This document shows, piece after piece, positions 1-5,862 of a DNA stretch of 6,542 nucleotides. The number at the start of each line of letters is the position of its first letter. The stretch's first letter is position 1. The notes under the pieces were generated by a model. That model did no database searches. It was given only the letters and a program-made list of their open reading frames with translations, and was not told the DNA's origin. The stretch covers positions 1 through 6,542 of the forward strand of contig NKIE01000159.1 of the NCBI GenBank assembly GCA_002256055.1, written 5' to 3'. A program made the translations under genes and the position numbers. The stretch comes from Pseudomonas sp. PGPPP3 (GTDB lineage: Bacteria > Pseudomonadota > Gammaproteobacteria > Pseudomonadales > Pseudomonadaceae).

Positions 1-2
1 AA

Positions 3-140
3 GAATTTCATTGGGGATATCACATGTCCTTTCAAGCGTTTAATCACTTACTGGAAGTACTTCGACCTTCCATCATCAAAGTTGATGCTGTCAAATCAAC
101 TGCAAGTACCTGTATAAACAACGCAAGCAACTGCAGGTGA
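3..140 (+). pseudogene. Possible remnant of an EAL (cyclic-di-GMP phosphodiesterase) domain, cut by the window edge
   Basis: This frame is open from the window edge to a TGA at 138-140. Its first 30 residues read like the part of an EAL domain containing the DDFGxGY and KxD motifs: E-F-H-W-G-Y near 3-20, then N-H-L-L, then L-R-P-S-I-I-K-V-D at about 60-86. In real EAL enzymes the acidic residues of the first motif and the Lys and Asp of the second lie in the active site. Here the first motif is degraded (F-H-W-G-Y in place of F-G-x-G-Y), and after about base 90 the frame turns into low-complexity residues and stops. The GC content of bases 1-120 is about 38%, far below the rest of the window. 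An internal ATG at 24 would give a 38-residue peptide, but I see no reason to call it a gene. The match is short and was made by eye, so it could be chance. Confidence 0.3.
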
Positions 141-433
141 CGCTGGCAGATCCTCACTGCGATCGCCATCACTTGCGCCTGATAACCAAACGCGTGCGTT
201 ACAGCAATGAAATGTATGCCCAATGCTCCACAGAGTCCGCGGCGACTATGGCTGAACTAAAGGCTTTGCAAGCAGCGTTGGGTGATTGGCACGACCTGTA
301 CCAATGGTGCAAACAAGCCTCCAGCGCTGCTGATCTGCAGCCCTTGCAGGCTTATTGGCAGTTGCGCGCAAATCAGGCACTGGCCGCCGCCGATGTGCCA
401 CTGCGCAGGCTGACCAGGCAGTTGGCCAAGTAA
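86..433 (+). pseudogene. CHAD-domain protein, C-terminal half only (5'-truncated remnant)
   Basis: The frame is open from just after a TGA at 83-85 to the TAA at 431-433, and CHAD-like sequence is convincing from about base 101. The hallmark is D-R-H-H-L-R-L-I-T-K-R-V-R-Y at 161-202, the conserved His/Arg/Lys helix of CHAD. After it come the usual ALGxWHDL segment (L-G-D-W-H-D-L-Y) and an amphipathic helical tail. CHAD domains are helical, and several bind inorganic polyphosphate through such basic residues. A full domain is roughly 200-300 residues with a first copy of the helical repeat. Only about 110 residues remain here, and the upstream bases are in another frame and of another composition. 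The first possible non-ATG start is a GTG at 137 with no ribosome site, so I read this as a decayed gene fragment. A short functional protein cannot be excluded. Confidence 0.6.
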
Positions 434-448
434 CACTCAAATCCCAGC

Positions 449-512
449 AGCACGCCCGCCAAAACAGCCGCTGCGCCGTCGCGCCGCAGTGGGTTAGCGG
501 CGTGGGCGTGCT
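449..512. repeat. Interrupted inverted repeat (possible stem-loop) upstream of the copper chaperone gene
   Basis: AGCACGCCC at 449-457 is the exact reverse complement of GGGCGTGCT at 504-512. Inside it, GCCGCT at 467-472 pairs with AGCGGC at 496-501. The result is a long nested stem-loop filling most of the gap between the CHAD remnant stop (433) and the next start (553). No T-run follows, so it is not a classical intrinsic terminator. It may be a structured leader, or a partial terminator for upstream transcription. The pairing is seen directly; any role is inference. Confidence 0.45.
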
Positions 513-552
513 AAGGTTGGCGACACCTGTTGATGCCCACCCTGGAGACTTT

Positions 553-1014
553 ATGCTCGCTCGTTTACTGACTGCAACCGCACTGTCCCTGGCCTGCAGC
601 CTGAGTTTTGCTCACGATTACAGCACCGCGGAGCTGAAAATAGACCACCCATGGTCACGCGAGTTGCCACCTAATGCCGCAGCCGGTGGCGCCTATTTTG
701 TCGTGCATAACCATGGCAAAACGGCTGATCGCCTGGTCGGTGTACAAACACCGCAAGCTACCAAGGCGGAAATTCACACCATGGTGCAGTTGGGCGACGT
801 GATGAAAATGCAAAAGCTTGACTCGGTGGGCATCCCCGCCGGCGGCCAGGCCGTGTTTGCGCCAGGCGGCAACCACATCATGTTGTTCGGTTTGCAGAAG
901 CCCCTGGTGGCGGGCGAACGCTTCCCGCTGACCCTGCAATTCGAGCACGCCGGCAAGGTTGAGGTTGATGTGCAGGTCGAGGCCACTGCCCCCGACGCTC
1001 ACGCCGGTCACTGA
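553..1014 (+). CDS. Periplasmic copper chaperone, PCu(A)C family
   Basis: The 153-residue product is exported and binds Cu(I) in the periplasm. Family members deliver copper to the CuA site of cytochrome c oxidase, or act in copper homeostasis. The N-terminus is a Sec signal peptide: basic MLAR, a hydrophobic stretch to about residue 19, and likely cleavage after Ala20, before His-Asp-Tyr. Cys15 lacks a proper lipobox, so this is not a lipoprotein. The family's copper motif H-x10-M-x21-H-x-M is complete: His75, Met86, His108 and Met110, with an extra Met77 next to the first ligand. The tail ends D-A-H-A-G-H, which could add metal binding. The frame is open upstream to 355, but the ATG at 553 is preceded by GGAG (544-547) and begins the signal peptide, so it is the start. 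No cytochrome oxidase assembly gene (SCO, cox) is adjacent. Family confidence is high; which client receives the copper is unknown. Confidence 0.9.
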   Translation: MLARLLTATALSLACSLSFAHDYSTAELKIDHPWSRELPPNAAAGGAYFVVHNHGKTADRLVGVQTPQATKAEIHTMVQLGDVMKMQKLDSVGIPAGGQAVFAPGGNHIMLFGLQKPLVAGERFPLTLQFEHAGKVEVDVQVEATAPDAHAGH

Positions 1015-1027
1015 ACCCTGATGATTG

Positions 1028-1050
1028 GCGGCAGCCTCAATGGCTGCCGC
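1028..1050. terminator. Hairpin between convergent genes, likely bidirectional terminator
   Basis: GCGGCAGCC (1028-1036) and GGCTGCCGC (1042-1050) form a perfect 9-bp GC-rich stem with a 5-base loop. It lies 13 bases after the copper chaperone stop and 6 bases past the stop of the convergent TRIC-type gene. No clear T-run follows on either strand, so termination efficiency is uncertain, but the position between two converging genes is typical. Confidence 0.6.
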
Positions 1051-1056
1051 TACCGT

Positions 1057-1683
1057 TCAGTCGCCGCGATCGAGCAAATGGAAGCGTGGCAAGCCCAAGC
1101 CCCACTGGATGGCGGCCAGGCGAGTCAGTAACACAGTCAGCATTGCGCACAACGTGTCCAGCCAGTGCGGTGTACCCAGTTCGCGCATGCCGAGGAATAC
1201 CAGCGAGCCCAGAATGCAGGCCGTTGCGTAGATTTCTTTCTTGAAGATCAGCGGGATCTCGTTGCAGATCACGTCACGCATCACCCCGCCGGCAACCCCC
1301 GGCATCACCCCCATGATCACAGCGGTGCTGACCGGCACATTGTGTTGCAGTGCCACTTCGCAACCGATCACAGTGAACACCGCCAGGCCGAAGGCATCGG
1401 CAATCAGCAGGCCACGTTCATGGATGGGCTGGGTCATACGCACCCATAGCACCGTGCCAATGGCTGCGATAGACGCCACCAGAATGTAAGTGTCGTTGCG
1501 AATCCAGCTGACGGGGTGGTTGTCCAGAATCACGTCGCGCAAGGTGCCGCCGCCCAGGGCGGTAACGATGGCAATTACCAGCACCCCGAAGAGGTCCATG
1601 GATTTACGGCCGGCCATCAGCGCGCCAGTGATGGCAAACACGGCAACGCCGAACAGGTCAGACCAGTAGAAGATTTGTTGCAT
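1057..1683 (-). CDS. TRIC/UPF0126 family inner-membrane protein (YicG-like)
   Basis: The 208-residue protein is almost entirely hydrophobic, with about seven membrane segments (roughly residues 8-24, 32-48, 65-82, 92-110, 116-133, 151-168 and 174-192). It consists of two copies of the UPF0126 repeat. Each copy carries the signature glycine-rich turn plus Arg-Asp: G-G-G-T-L-R-D at 44-50 and A-G-G-V-M-R-D at 131-137. Relatives include prokaryotic TRIC channels, which form trimers and pass monovalent cations. The Pfam family has also been named glycine transporter, so the substrate here is open. The length is normal. The ATG (1681-1683) lies 10 bases after the gor stop, and I see no good Shine-Dalgarno in the last bases of gor. 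It is therefore probably translated by coupling and transcribed from the gor promoter. Confidence 0.88.
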   Translation of the reverse strand: MQQIFYWSDLFGVAVFAITGALMAGRKSMDLFGVLVIAIVTALGGGTLRDVILDNHPVSWIRNDTYILVASIAAIGTVLWVRMTQPIHERGLLIADAFGLAVFTVIGCEVALQHNVPVSTAVIMGVMPGVAGGVMRDVICNEIPLIFKKEIYATACILGSLVFLGMRELGTPHWLDTLCAMLTVLLTRLAAIQWGLGLPRFHLLDRGD

Positions 1684-1693
1684 GATCAGTCAG

Positions 1694-3049
1694 CTAATTT
1701 CGAGGGGTGCGCATGGTAACAAACTCCTCAGCGGCCGTCGGATGGATGCCCAGCGTTTCGTCGAAAATCTGCTTGGTGGCGCCGGCCTTGAGGGCCACGG
1801 CCATGCCCTGAACGATTTCCCCTGCGTCCGGCCCGACCATGTGGCAACCCAATACGCGGTCTGTGTCGGCATCCACCACCAGCTTCATCAAGGTCTTCTG
1901 CTGGCCGGTGCCGAGGGTCAGTTGCATGGGCCGGAAGCGGCTTTCAAACACCTGCACATTGAAGCCTTCGGCCTTTGCCTGCTCTTCACTGAGGCCCACG
2001 GTGCCGATATTCGGCAGGCTGAATACGGCGGTTGGGATCAGTTGATAGTCAACCGCACGATACTCTTCAGGCTTGAACAAACGCCGCGCCACGGCCATGC
2101 CTTCGGCGAGGGCCACGGGAGTGAGTTGCACTCGGCCAATCATGTCGCCGAGGGCGAGAATGGATGGCTCGTCGGTTTGGTACAGCTCATCGACCTGGAC
2201 GTAACCGCGCTTATCTAGGCGCACTTGGGTATTTTCCAGGCCGAGGTTATCCAGCATCGGGCGCCGTCCTGTGGCGTAGAACACCGCATCGGTCGCCAGT
2301 ACGCGACCATCCTGCAAGGTGGCCAGCAAGCTGCCGTCGGCCTGTTTGTCGATGCGCACGATATCGCTATTGAACTGCAGGTCCATGCCGCTCTTGCTCA
2401 GTTCCTCCTGCAAGTGTGTACGTACGGCGCCATCGAAGCCGCGCAGGAACAAATCGCCCCGGTAAATCAGTGATGTCTTGGCGCCTAGGCCGTGGAAGAT
2501 CGAAGCAAATTCGACGGCGATATACCCTCCCCCAACCACCAATACCCGATTGGGCAATTGCTCAAGGAAGAACGCTTCGTTAGAGGTGATGGCGTGCTCG
2601 GCACCCGGGATCTCCGGTTTCTGTGGCCAGCCACCGGTGGCCAATAGAATGTGCCGCGCGCTGAATGCCTGGCCGTTGACCTCAACCCGATGACCGTCCA
2701 GCAGACGCGCGTGGCCTTCCAGCAGGGTGACGCCGCTGTTGACCAGCAAGGTGCGATAAATGCCGTTCAACCGCTGAATTTCGCGGTTCTTGTTACCGAT
2801 CAGGGTGGCCCAATCGAAGCGCGCCTCCCCCAGTTGCCAGCCAAAACCTTCAGCCTGGTCAAAGGCCTCGGCGAAATGGGCGCCATACACCAACAGCTTT
2901 TTCGGTACACAGCCCACGTTCACGCAGGTGCCGCCCAGGTAACGGCTTTCCGCCACGGCCACTTTGGCACCAAAACTGGCGGCGAATCGTGCAGCGCGTA
3001 CGCCGCCGGAACCGGCGCCGATGACAAAAAGGTCAAAATCGTAATTCAT
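1694..3049 (-). CDS. gor: Glutathione-disulfide reductase (NADPH)
   Basis: This 451-residue cytoplasmic flavoenzyme reduces oxidised glutathione to GSH with NADPH and keeps the thiol pool reduced. The domains run in order. First is an FAD-binding GxGxxG at residues 11-16 (G-A-G-S-G-G), then the redox-active pair Cys42 and Cys47 in G-G-T-C-V-N-V-G-C. The second dinucleotide fold has [10 protein letters not shown], followed by arginines (Y-R-G-D-L-F-L-R) where GR enzymes read the NADPH 2'-phosphate. A second FAD motif (L-A-L-G-D) follows, and the C-terminal dimer segment has the catalytic H-P-T-A-A-E-E. Length and motifs match class I GRs and not lipoamide dehydrogenase. The frame is open to 3100, but the ATG at 3047-3049 has a strong AGGAGAG 5 bases upstream and begins the Rossmann fold. 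It is divergent from the VOC gene and leads the minus-strand pair with the TRIC-type gene. Confidence 0.96.
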   Translation of the reverse strand: MNYDFDLFVIGAGSGGVRAARFAASFGAKVAVAESRYLGGTCVNVGCVPKKLLVYGAHFAEAFDQAEGFGWQLGEARFDWATLIGNKNREIQRLNGIYRTLLVNSGVTLLEGHARLLDGHRVEVNGQAFSARHILLATGGWPQKPEIPGAEHAITSNEAFFLEQLPNRVLVVGGGYIAVEFASIFHGLGAKTSLIYRGDLFLRGFDGAVRTHLQEELSKSGMDLQFNSDIVRIDKQADGSLLATLQDGRVLATDAVFYATGRRPMLDNLGLENTQVRLDKRGYVQVDELYQTDEPSILALGDMIGRVQLTPVALAEGMAVARRLFKPEEYRAVDYQLIPTAVFSLPNIGTVGLSEEQAKAEGFNVQVFESRFRPMQLTLGTGQQKTLMKLVVDADTDRVLGCHMVGPDAGEIVQGMAVALKAGATKQIFDETLGIHPTAAEEFVTMRTPRN

Positions 3050-3054
3050 CAATA

Positions 3055-3061
3055 CTCTCCT
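3055..3061 (-). promoter_or_regulatory. Ribosome binding site that fixes the gor start
   Basis: On the minus strand this reads AGGAGAG, 5 bases before the ATG at 3049-3047. It excludes the longer in-frame reading (to 3100), which would put the site inside the coding region and add 17 residues ahead of the FAD-binding fold. Confidence 0.8.
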
Positions 3062-3120
3062 GTTTGCCCCTGGCTGCGCGGATAAAGACGCGGGCAGCAC
3101 CTAAACTGCAATCATGCCTG

Positions 3121-3128
3121 AAGGAGAG
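3121..3128 (+). promoter_or_regulatory. Ribosome binding site that fixes the VOC start
   Basis: AAGGAGAG lies 6 bases before the ATG at 3135. The ATG at 3114 in the same frame would place this site inside the coding sequence and has no ribosome site of its own, so 3135 is preferred. Confidence 0.8.
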
Positions 3129-3134
3129 CCGCCG

Positions 3135-3557
3135 ATGCGCCCTACTCTGACCCATATAGCCCTGCATGTGCCGGATCTGGACGCCTGCATCGCCTTTTAC
3201 CGCGACTATTGCGCCATGCAGGTGATCCACGAGCGTGCCGGCAAAGGCTCGCGGATTGTCTGGCTGGCCGAGCCCGGAAAAGAGCATTCGTTCATTTTCG
3301 TCCTGATGCCCGGTGGCCAGGCACGACAGCTGGCCAGCGATGACTACAGCCACCTGGGCTTTGCGCTGGATAGCCGGGCTGCGGTGGATGCCATCGCCGC
3401 CCGAGCCCTGGCTGAAGGATGCCTGGTCTGGCCCGCTCGGGATGAACCTTATCCGGTGGGCTATTACTGCGGTGTTCGTGACCCTTCGGGTAATTACGTC
3501 GAGTTCAGCTATGGCCAGCCTCTAGGGCCTGGCTCAGAGCAAATGCCCATTCCTTGA
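3135..3557 (+). CDS. VOC (glyoxalase/bleomycin-resistance/dioxygenase fold) enzyme
   Basis: The 140-residue protein has the paired beta-alpha-beta-beta-beta modules of the VOC superfamily. The first starts T-H-I-A-L-H-V-P-D-L and continues I-A-F-Y-R-D-Y. The second starts S-H-L-G-F-A-L and ends R-D-P-S-G-N-Y-V-E-F. Likely metal ligands are His7, His73 and Glu123, consistent with an active metalloenzyme; a fourth ligand is not obvious. The family includes glyoxalase I, fosfomycin-modifying enzymes and extradiol dioxygenases. The P. aeruginosa counterpart in the same position (PA2024, from memory) is annotated as a probable ring-cleaving dioxygenase, but nothing here identifies a substrate. It stands between gor and galU. 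The closeness to gor suggests, without proving, a glutathione-linked or detoxification role. Confidence 0.85.
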   Translation: MRPTLTHIALHVPDLDACIAFYRDYCAMQVIHERAGKGSRIVWLAEPGKEHSFIFVLMPGGQARQLASDDYSHLGFALDSRAAVDAIAARALAEGCLVWPARDEPYPVGYYCGVRDPSGNYVEFSYGQPLGPGSEQMPIP

Positions 3558-3575
3558 TGCAAGGGGGCCTGAAAC

Positions 3576-3603
3576 AACAAAGCCACCCGGAGGTGGCTTT
3601 GTT
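3576..3603. terminator. Bidirectional intrinsic terminator between the VOC gene and galU
   Basis: AACAAAGCCACC (3576-3587) and GGTGGCTTTGTT (3592-3603) form a perfect 12-bp stem around the tetraloop CGGA. It lies 18 bases after the VOC stop and 13 bases past the galU stop on the other strand. The stem's A/T-rich base supplies U-rich 3' flanks in both directions; the minus-strand side (TTTGTTGTTTC) is the better one. It should stop both converging transcripts. Confidence 0.88.
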
Positions 3604-3616
3604 CAACGCTTGAGGC

Positions 3617-4456
3617 TTAGTAAGCCTTGCCCGTCTTGTAGAAGTTCTCGAAGCAGAAGTTGGTAGCTTCGATGTAGCCTTCAGCACCGCCGCAGTCGAA
3701 ACGCTGGCCTTTGAACTTGTAGGCAATCACGCAGCCGTCTTGGGCCTGCTTCATCAGCGCGTCGGTGATCTGGATTTCACCGCCTTTGCCTGGCTCGGTC
3801 TGTTCAATCAGGTCGAAGATATCCGGAGTGAGGATGTAGCGACCGATGATCGCCAGGTTCGACGGCGCGTCTTCCGGCTTGGGTTTTTCCACCATGCTAT
3901 TCACGCGGTAGATGTCGTCACGGATCATCTCGCCAGCGATTACGCCGTATTTGGAGACTTCAGCCATCGGCACTTCCTGGATGGCCACGATCGAGCAGCG
4001 GAACTGGTTGTACAGTTTGACCATCTGCTTGAGCACGCTGTCGCCTTCGAGGTTGACGCACAGGTCGTCTGCCAGTACCACGGCGAAGGGTTCGTCACCA
4101 ATCAGCGGACGGCCGCACAGGATGGCGTGACCCAGGCCTTTCATTTCTACCTGGCGGGTGTAGGAGAAGCTGCACTCGTCGATCAGTTTACGGATGCCAA
4201 CCAGGTATTTTTCCTTGTCGGTGCCGTGAATCTGGTGTTCCAGCTCATAGCTGATGTCGAAGTGGTCTTCCAGGGCGCGTTTGCCGCGACCGGTGACCAT
4301 GGCGATTTCGGTCAGACCCGCATCCAGAGCCTCTTCAACACCGTACTGGATCAGTGGCTTGTTCACCACTGGCAGCATTTCCTTGGGCATAGCCTTGGTT
4401 GCAGGCAGGAAACGAGTGCCGTAACCGGCAGCCGGGAACAAGCATTTCTTGATCAT
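3617..4456 (-). CDS. galU: UTP--glucose-1-phosphate uridylyltransferase
   Basis: The 279-residue cytoplasmic enzyme joins UTP and glucose-1-phosphate to give UDP-glucose and pyrophosphate, feeding lipopolysaccharide core, exopolysaccharide, trehalose and UDP-glucuronate synthesis. The nucleotidyltransferase signature is at the N-terminus: A-A-G-Y-G-T-R-F-L-P-A-T-K at 9-21 and P-K-E-M-L-P at 24-29, with Lys25 and Glu26 in the active site. Further on are the metal/nucleotide segment V-V-L-A-D-D-L, the sugar-binding V-E-K-P-K, and F-D-C-G-G-A-E-G-Y-I near the C-terminus. Length is typical of the short pseudomonad GalU. The start has an AAGGA ribosome site a few bases upstream. It is transcribed alone from its own promoter, with a hairpin after its stop. 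Neighbouring ugd, present beside galU in P. aeruginosa, is not on the promoter side here, where a pterin dehydratase gene stands instead. Confidence 0.96.
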   Translation of the reverse strand: MIKKCLFPAAGYGTRFLPATKAMPKEMLPVVNKPLIQYGVEEALDAGLTEIAMVTGRGKRALEDHFDISYELEHQIHGTDKEKYLVGIRKLIDECSFSYTRQVEMKGLGHAILCGRPLIGDEPFAVVLADDLCVNLEGDSVLKQMVKLYNQFRCSIVAIQEVPMAEVSKYGVIAGEMIRDDIYRVNSMVEKPKPEDAPSNLAIIGRYILTPDIFDLIEQTEPGKGGEIQITDALMKQAQDGCVIAYKFKGQRFDCGGAEGYIEATNFCFENFYKTGKAY

Positions 4457-4495
4457 GGTAATCCTTGAACAATGGTGGTGACGGAGTTGCCGCGC

Positions 4496-4524
4496 AGTCT
4501 AATCAGCCGACCCGTGCCTTACAA
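4496..4524 (-). promoter_or_regulatory. Predicted sigma-70 promoter of galU
   Basis: On the minus strand TTGTAA (4524-4519) and TAGACT (4501-4496) are 17 bases apart, each matching 4 of 6 consensus positions. Transcription would start near 4489, leaving a leader of about 30 bases before the galU ATG. No other element of this quality was noticed in the 119-base gap between the two divergent genes. I could not find a convincing promoter for the plus-strand dehydratase in the same gap. Confidence 0.45.
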
Positions 4525-4575
4525 TGGCCTGTCGCTATTCGCGGCATCACTAAGCTACACCTTTGAGGGGTTACC

Positions 4576-4923
4576 ATGCCTGATCTAAGCCAAGAAACCT
4601 GCAGTGCTTGCAAGCCCGGCGCCAAAGCACTTTGCGCCGCCGAACAGCACGAGTTGCTCAGCCAAGTGCCGGATTGGCAGATCGAAACTCGCGACGCCGT
4701 TGCGCGACTGGAGAAATCCTTTACGTTCAGCAACTTTGCTCAGGCGCTGGCCTTTACCAATGCCGTGGGCGCGCTTGCCGAAGCGGCGGATCACCACCCA
4801 GCGCTGCTGACCGAGTGGGGCCAAGTCACGGTGACTTGGTGGACCCATACCCTGGGTGGTCTGCATCGCAATGACTTCATCATGGCCGCGCGCACCTCTG
4901 CGTTGCTGTCACGACCTAGCTGA
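4576..4923 (+). CDS. Pterin-4a-carbinolamine dehydratase-like protein (PhhB/DCoH family)
   Basis: The 115-residue protein belongs to the family that dehydrates 4a-hydroxytetrahydrobiopterin to quinonoid dihydropterin, recycling the cofactor of aromatic amino acid hydroxylases. The active-site histidines are present: His73, His74 and Pro75 in A-D-H-H-P, and His91 in T-W-W-T-H, followed by G-G-L-H-R-N-D-F. The early segment [11 protein letters not shown] is the usual first helix. The N-terminus carries Cys9, Cys12 and Cys20 (C-x2-C-x7-C), an extension also found in part in Pseudomonas PhhB. The ATG at 4576 has a GAGGGG ribosome site 5 bases ahead. No phenylalanine hydroxylase (phhA) is next to it, so it may be a second copy working apart from the phh operon; I therefore withhold the symbol phhB. 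Its 3' end lies 21 bases from that of the convergent transglutaminase-like gene. Confidence 0.9.
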   Translation: MPDLSQETCSACKPGAKALCAAEQHELLSQVPDWQIETRDAVARLEKSFTFSNFAQALAFTNAVGALAEAADHHPALLTEWGQVTVTWWTHTLGGLHRNDFIMAARTSALLSRPS

Positions 4924-4944
4924 CTCGACTTCCTGACTGGGCGC

Positions 4945-5862
4945 TTAGCGCTCGGGCGCCTCGATGCCAGGGATTACCGTGACCCTGACCTGCAGCTCCT
5001 GAGTGCCGCCACCGAGTACCACCCCGCGCAAAGGGGTGACGTCGCTGAAATCGCGGCCCCAGCCGAGGGTGATGTGTTCGGCTTGCACCAGGCAGCGGTT
5101 GGTAGGGTCGAAATCCACCCAGCCGAGGGTTGGGCAAAATACCGAGACCCAGGCGTGGGACGCATCGGCGCCGATCATTCGCGGCTGGCCGGCCGGCGGA
5201 TGGGTGAGGATGTAGCCGCTTACATAGCGCGCCGCCAGGCCCAGGCTGCGCAGACAGCCGATCATCAACTGGGCAAAGTCCTGGCACACGCCACGGCGGC
5301 CTTTGAGCACCTCTTCCAGCGGGGTGGATATATCTGTGGCGCTGTCATCGAACTCGAACTCGTCGAAGATCCGCTGGGTCAGTGCCAGTGCCGCCTGTAA
5401 ATGGGGCCGGCCGGGGCTGAAGCAGCTGCGGGCATAGTCGGCCAGCGCGCTGCTGCAGCGGATGTGTGGCGAGTCATAGAGGTAACGCGCGGCGTCCAGG
5501 GTCGCCGGGCTGCGCAGCTGTTGCAGCATTTGCGCCAGGCTTTCCCAACCTGGCCCGCCCTTGATCTGCCCCAGGCCTGGACGCGGGCTGAGGATAACGC
5601 TGGATTCGGCCTGCACCCGCAGCACCTTGTGCGGCTCGGTGAGGGTCACATGGCGAGTGAGATTGCCGAAGTAGTCCTCCCCGCCCTCCTCGTGCTCGGC
5701 CGCCGGCTCGACCCAGACCAGCGACGATTCAACCTGCTGATAGGCAAACGAACGCGGTGTCAGGTGCAGGTACTGCTGCGACAGGCTCACCGGGCTCTGG
5801 TAGCTGTACAGGGTTTCGTGCACCACGCGATAGCGCACGCCGCCGAGCATTGGCTCACTCAT
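4945..5862 (-). CDS. Transglutaminase-like cysteine peptidase of the alpha-E / ATP-grasp module
   Basis: The 305-residue protein has an N-terminal beta domain of the bacterial transglutaminase-N type (Y-R-V-V-H-E-T-L-Y-S-Y near 11-21, Q-Q-Y-L-H-L-T-P-R near 29-37), then a transglutaminase-like papain fold. The catalytic triad is visible: Cys193 in G-V-C-Q-D-F-A, His236 in S-H-A-W-V, and Asp252 in W-V-D-F-D-P-T-N. Family members cleave or transfer peptide or isopeptide bonds, and no signal peptide is seen, so it should be cytosolic. The ATG (5862-5860) overlaps the TGA of the upstream alpha-E gene (ATGA) and has AAGGAA just before it. This start is preferred over the longer open frame to 5988, which would run through the alpha-E gene. 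Genomic surveys place this pair with a circularly permuted ATP-grasp ligase. The substrate is unknown. Confidence 0.88.
   Translation of the reverse strand: MSEPMLGGVRYRVVHETLYSYQSPVSLSQQYLHLTPRSFAYQQVESSLVWVEPAAEHEEGGEDYFGNLTRHVTLTEPHKVLRVQAESSVILSPRPGLGQIKGGPGWESLAQMLQQLRSPATLDAARYLYDSPHIRCSSALADYARSCFSPGRPHLQAALALTQRIFDEFEFDDSATDISTPLEEVLKGRRGVCQDFAQLMIGCLRSLGLAARYVSGYILTHPPAGQPRMIGADASHAWVSVFCPTLGWVDFDPTNRCLVQAEHITLGWGRDFSDVTPLRGVVLGGGTQELQVRVTVIPGIEAPER

Larger units (their letters stand above)
3050..3134. promoter_or_regulatory. Divergent intergenic region between gor and the VOC gene
   Basis: These 85 bases must carry the promoters of both outward-facing genes. On the plus strand TAAACT at 3102-3107 is a plausible -10 for the VOC gene, but no good -35 stands 16-18 bases before it. 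On the minus strand a TTGCAG followed after about 18 bases by CTTTAT could serve gor but matches consensus poorly. I see no clear operator palindrome. Confidence 0.3.

Noticed and set aside
24..140. A 38-residue small protein starting at the ATG at 24
   Set aside because: The frame is already open upstream of this ATG to the window edge with EAL-like residues, so the ATG looks internal.
355..552. Upstream in-frame extension of the copper chaperone
   Set aside because: It would overlap the CHAD remnant and bury the signal peptide in the middle of the protein; the ATG at 553 has its own ribosome site.
1682..2218. 178-codon plus-strand open frame opposite gor
   Set aside because: It lies wholly over the conserved C-terminal half of gor, has no family resemblance, and is best explained by codon bias of the real gene.
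3740..4468. 242-codon open frame on the plus strand opposite galU
   Set aside because: It is antisense to an unmistakable galU, has no ribosome site or recognisable motif, and such long shadows are common in GC-rich genes.
4519..4575. A plus-strand promoter for the dehydratase gene
   Set aside because: TTACAA at 4519 has no matching -10 at 16-18 bases, and TAAGCT near 4551 has no -35; neither is good enough to annotate.
4939..4961. GC-rich short inverted repeats around the end of the transglutaminase-like gene as a terminator
   Set aside because: The stems are only 4-5 bp with poor loops, overlap the coding end, and no T-run follows on either strand.
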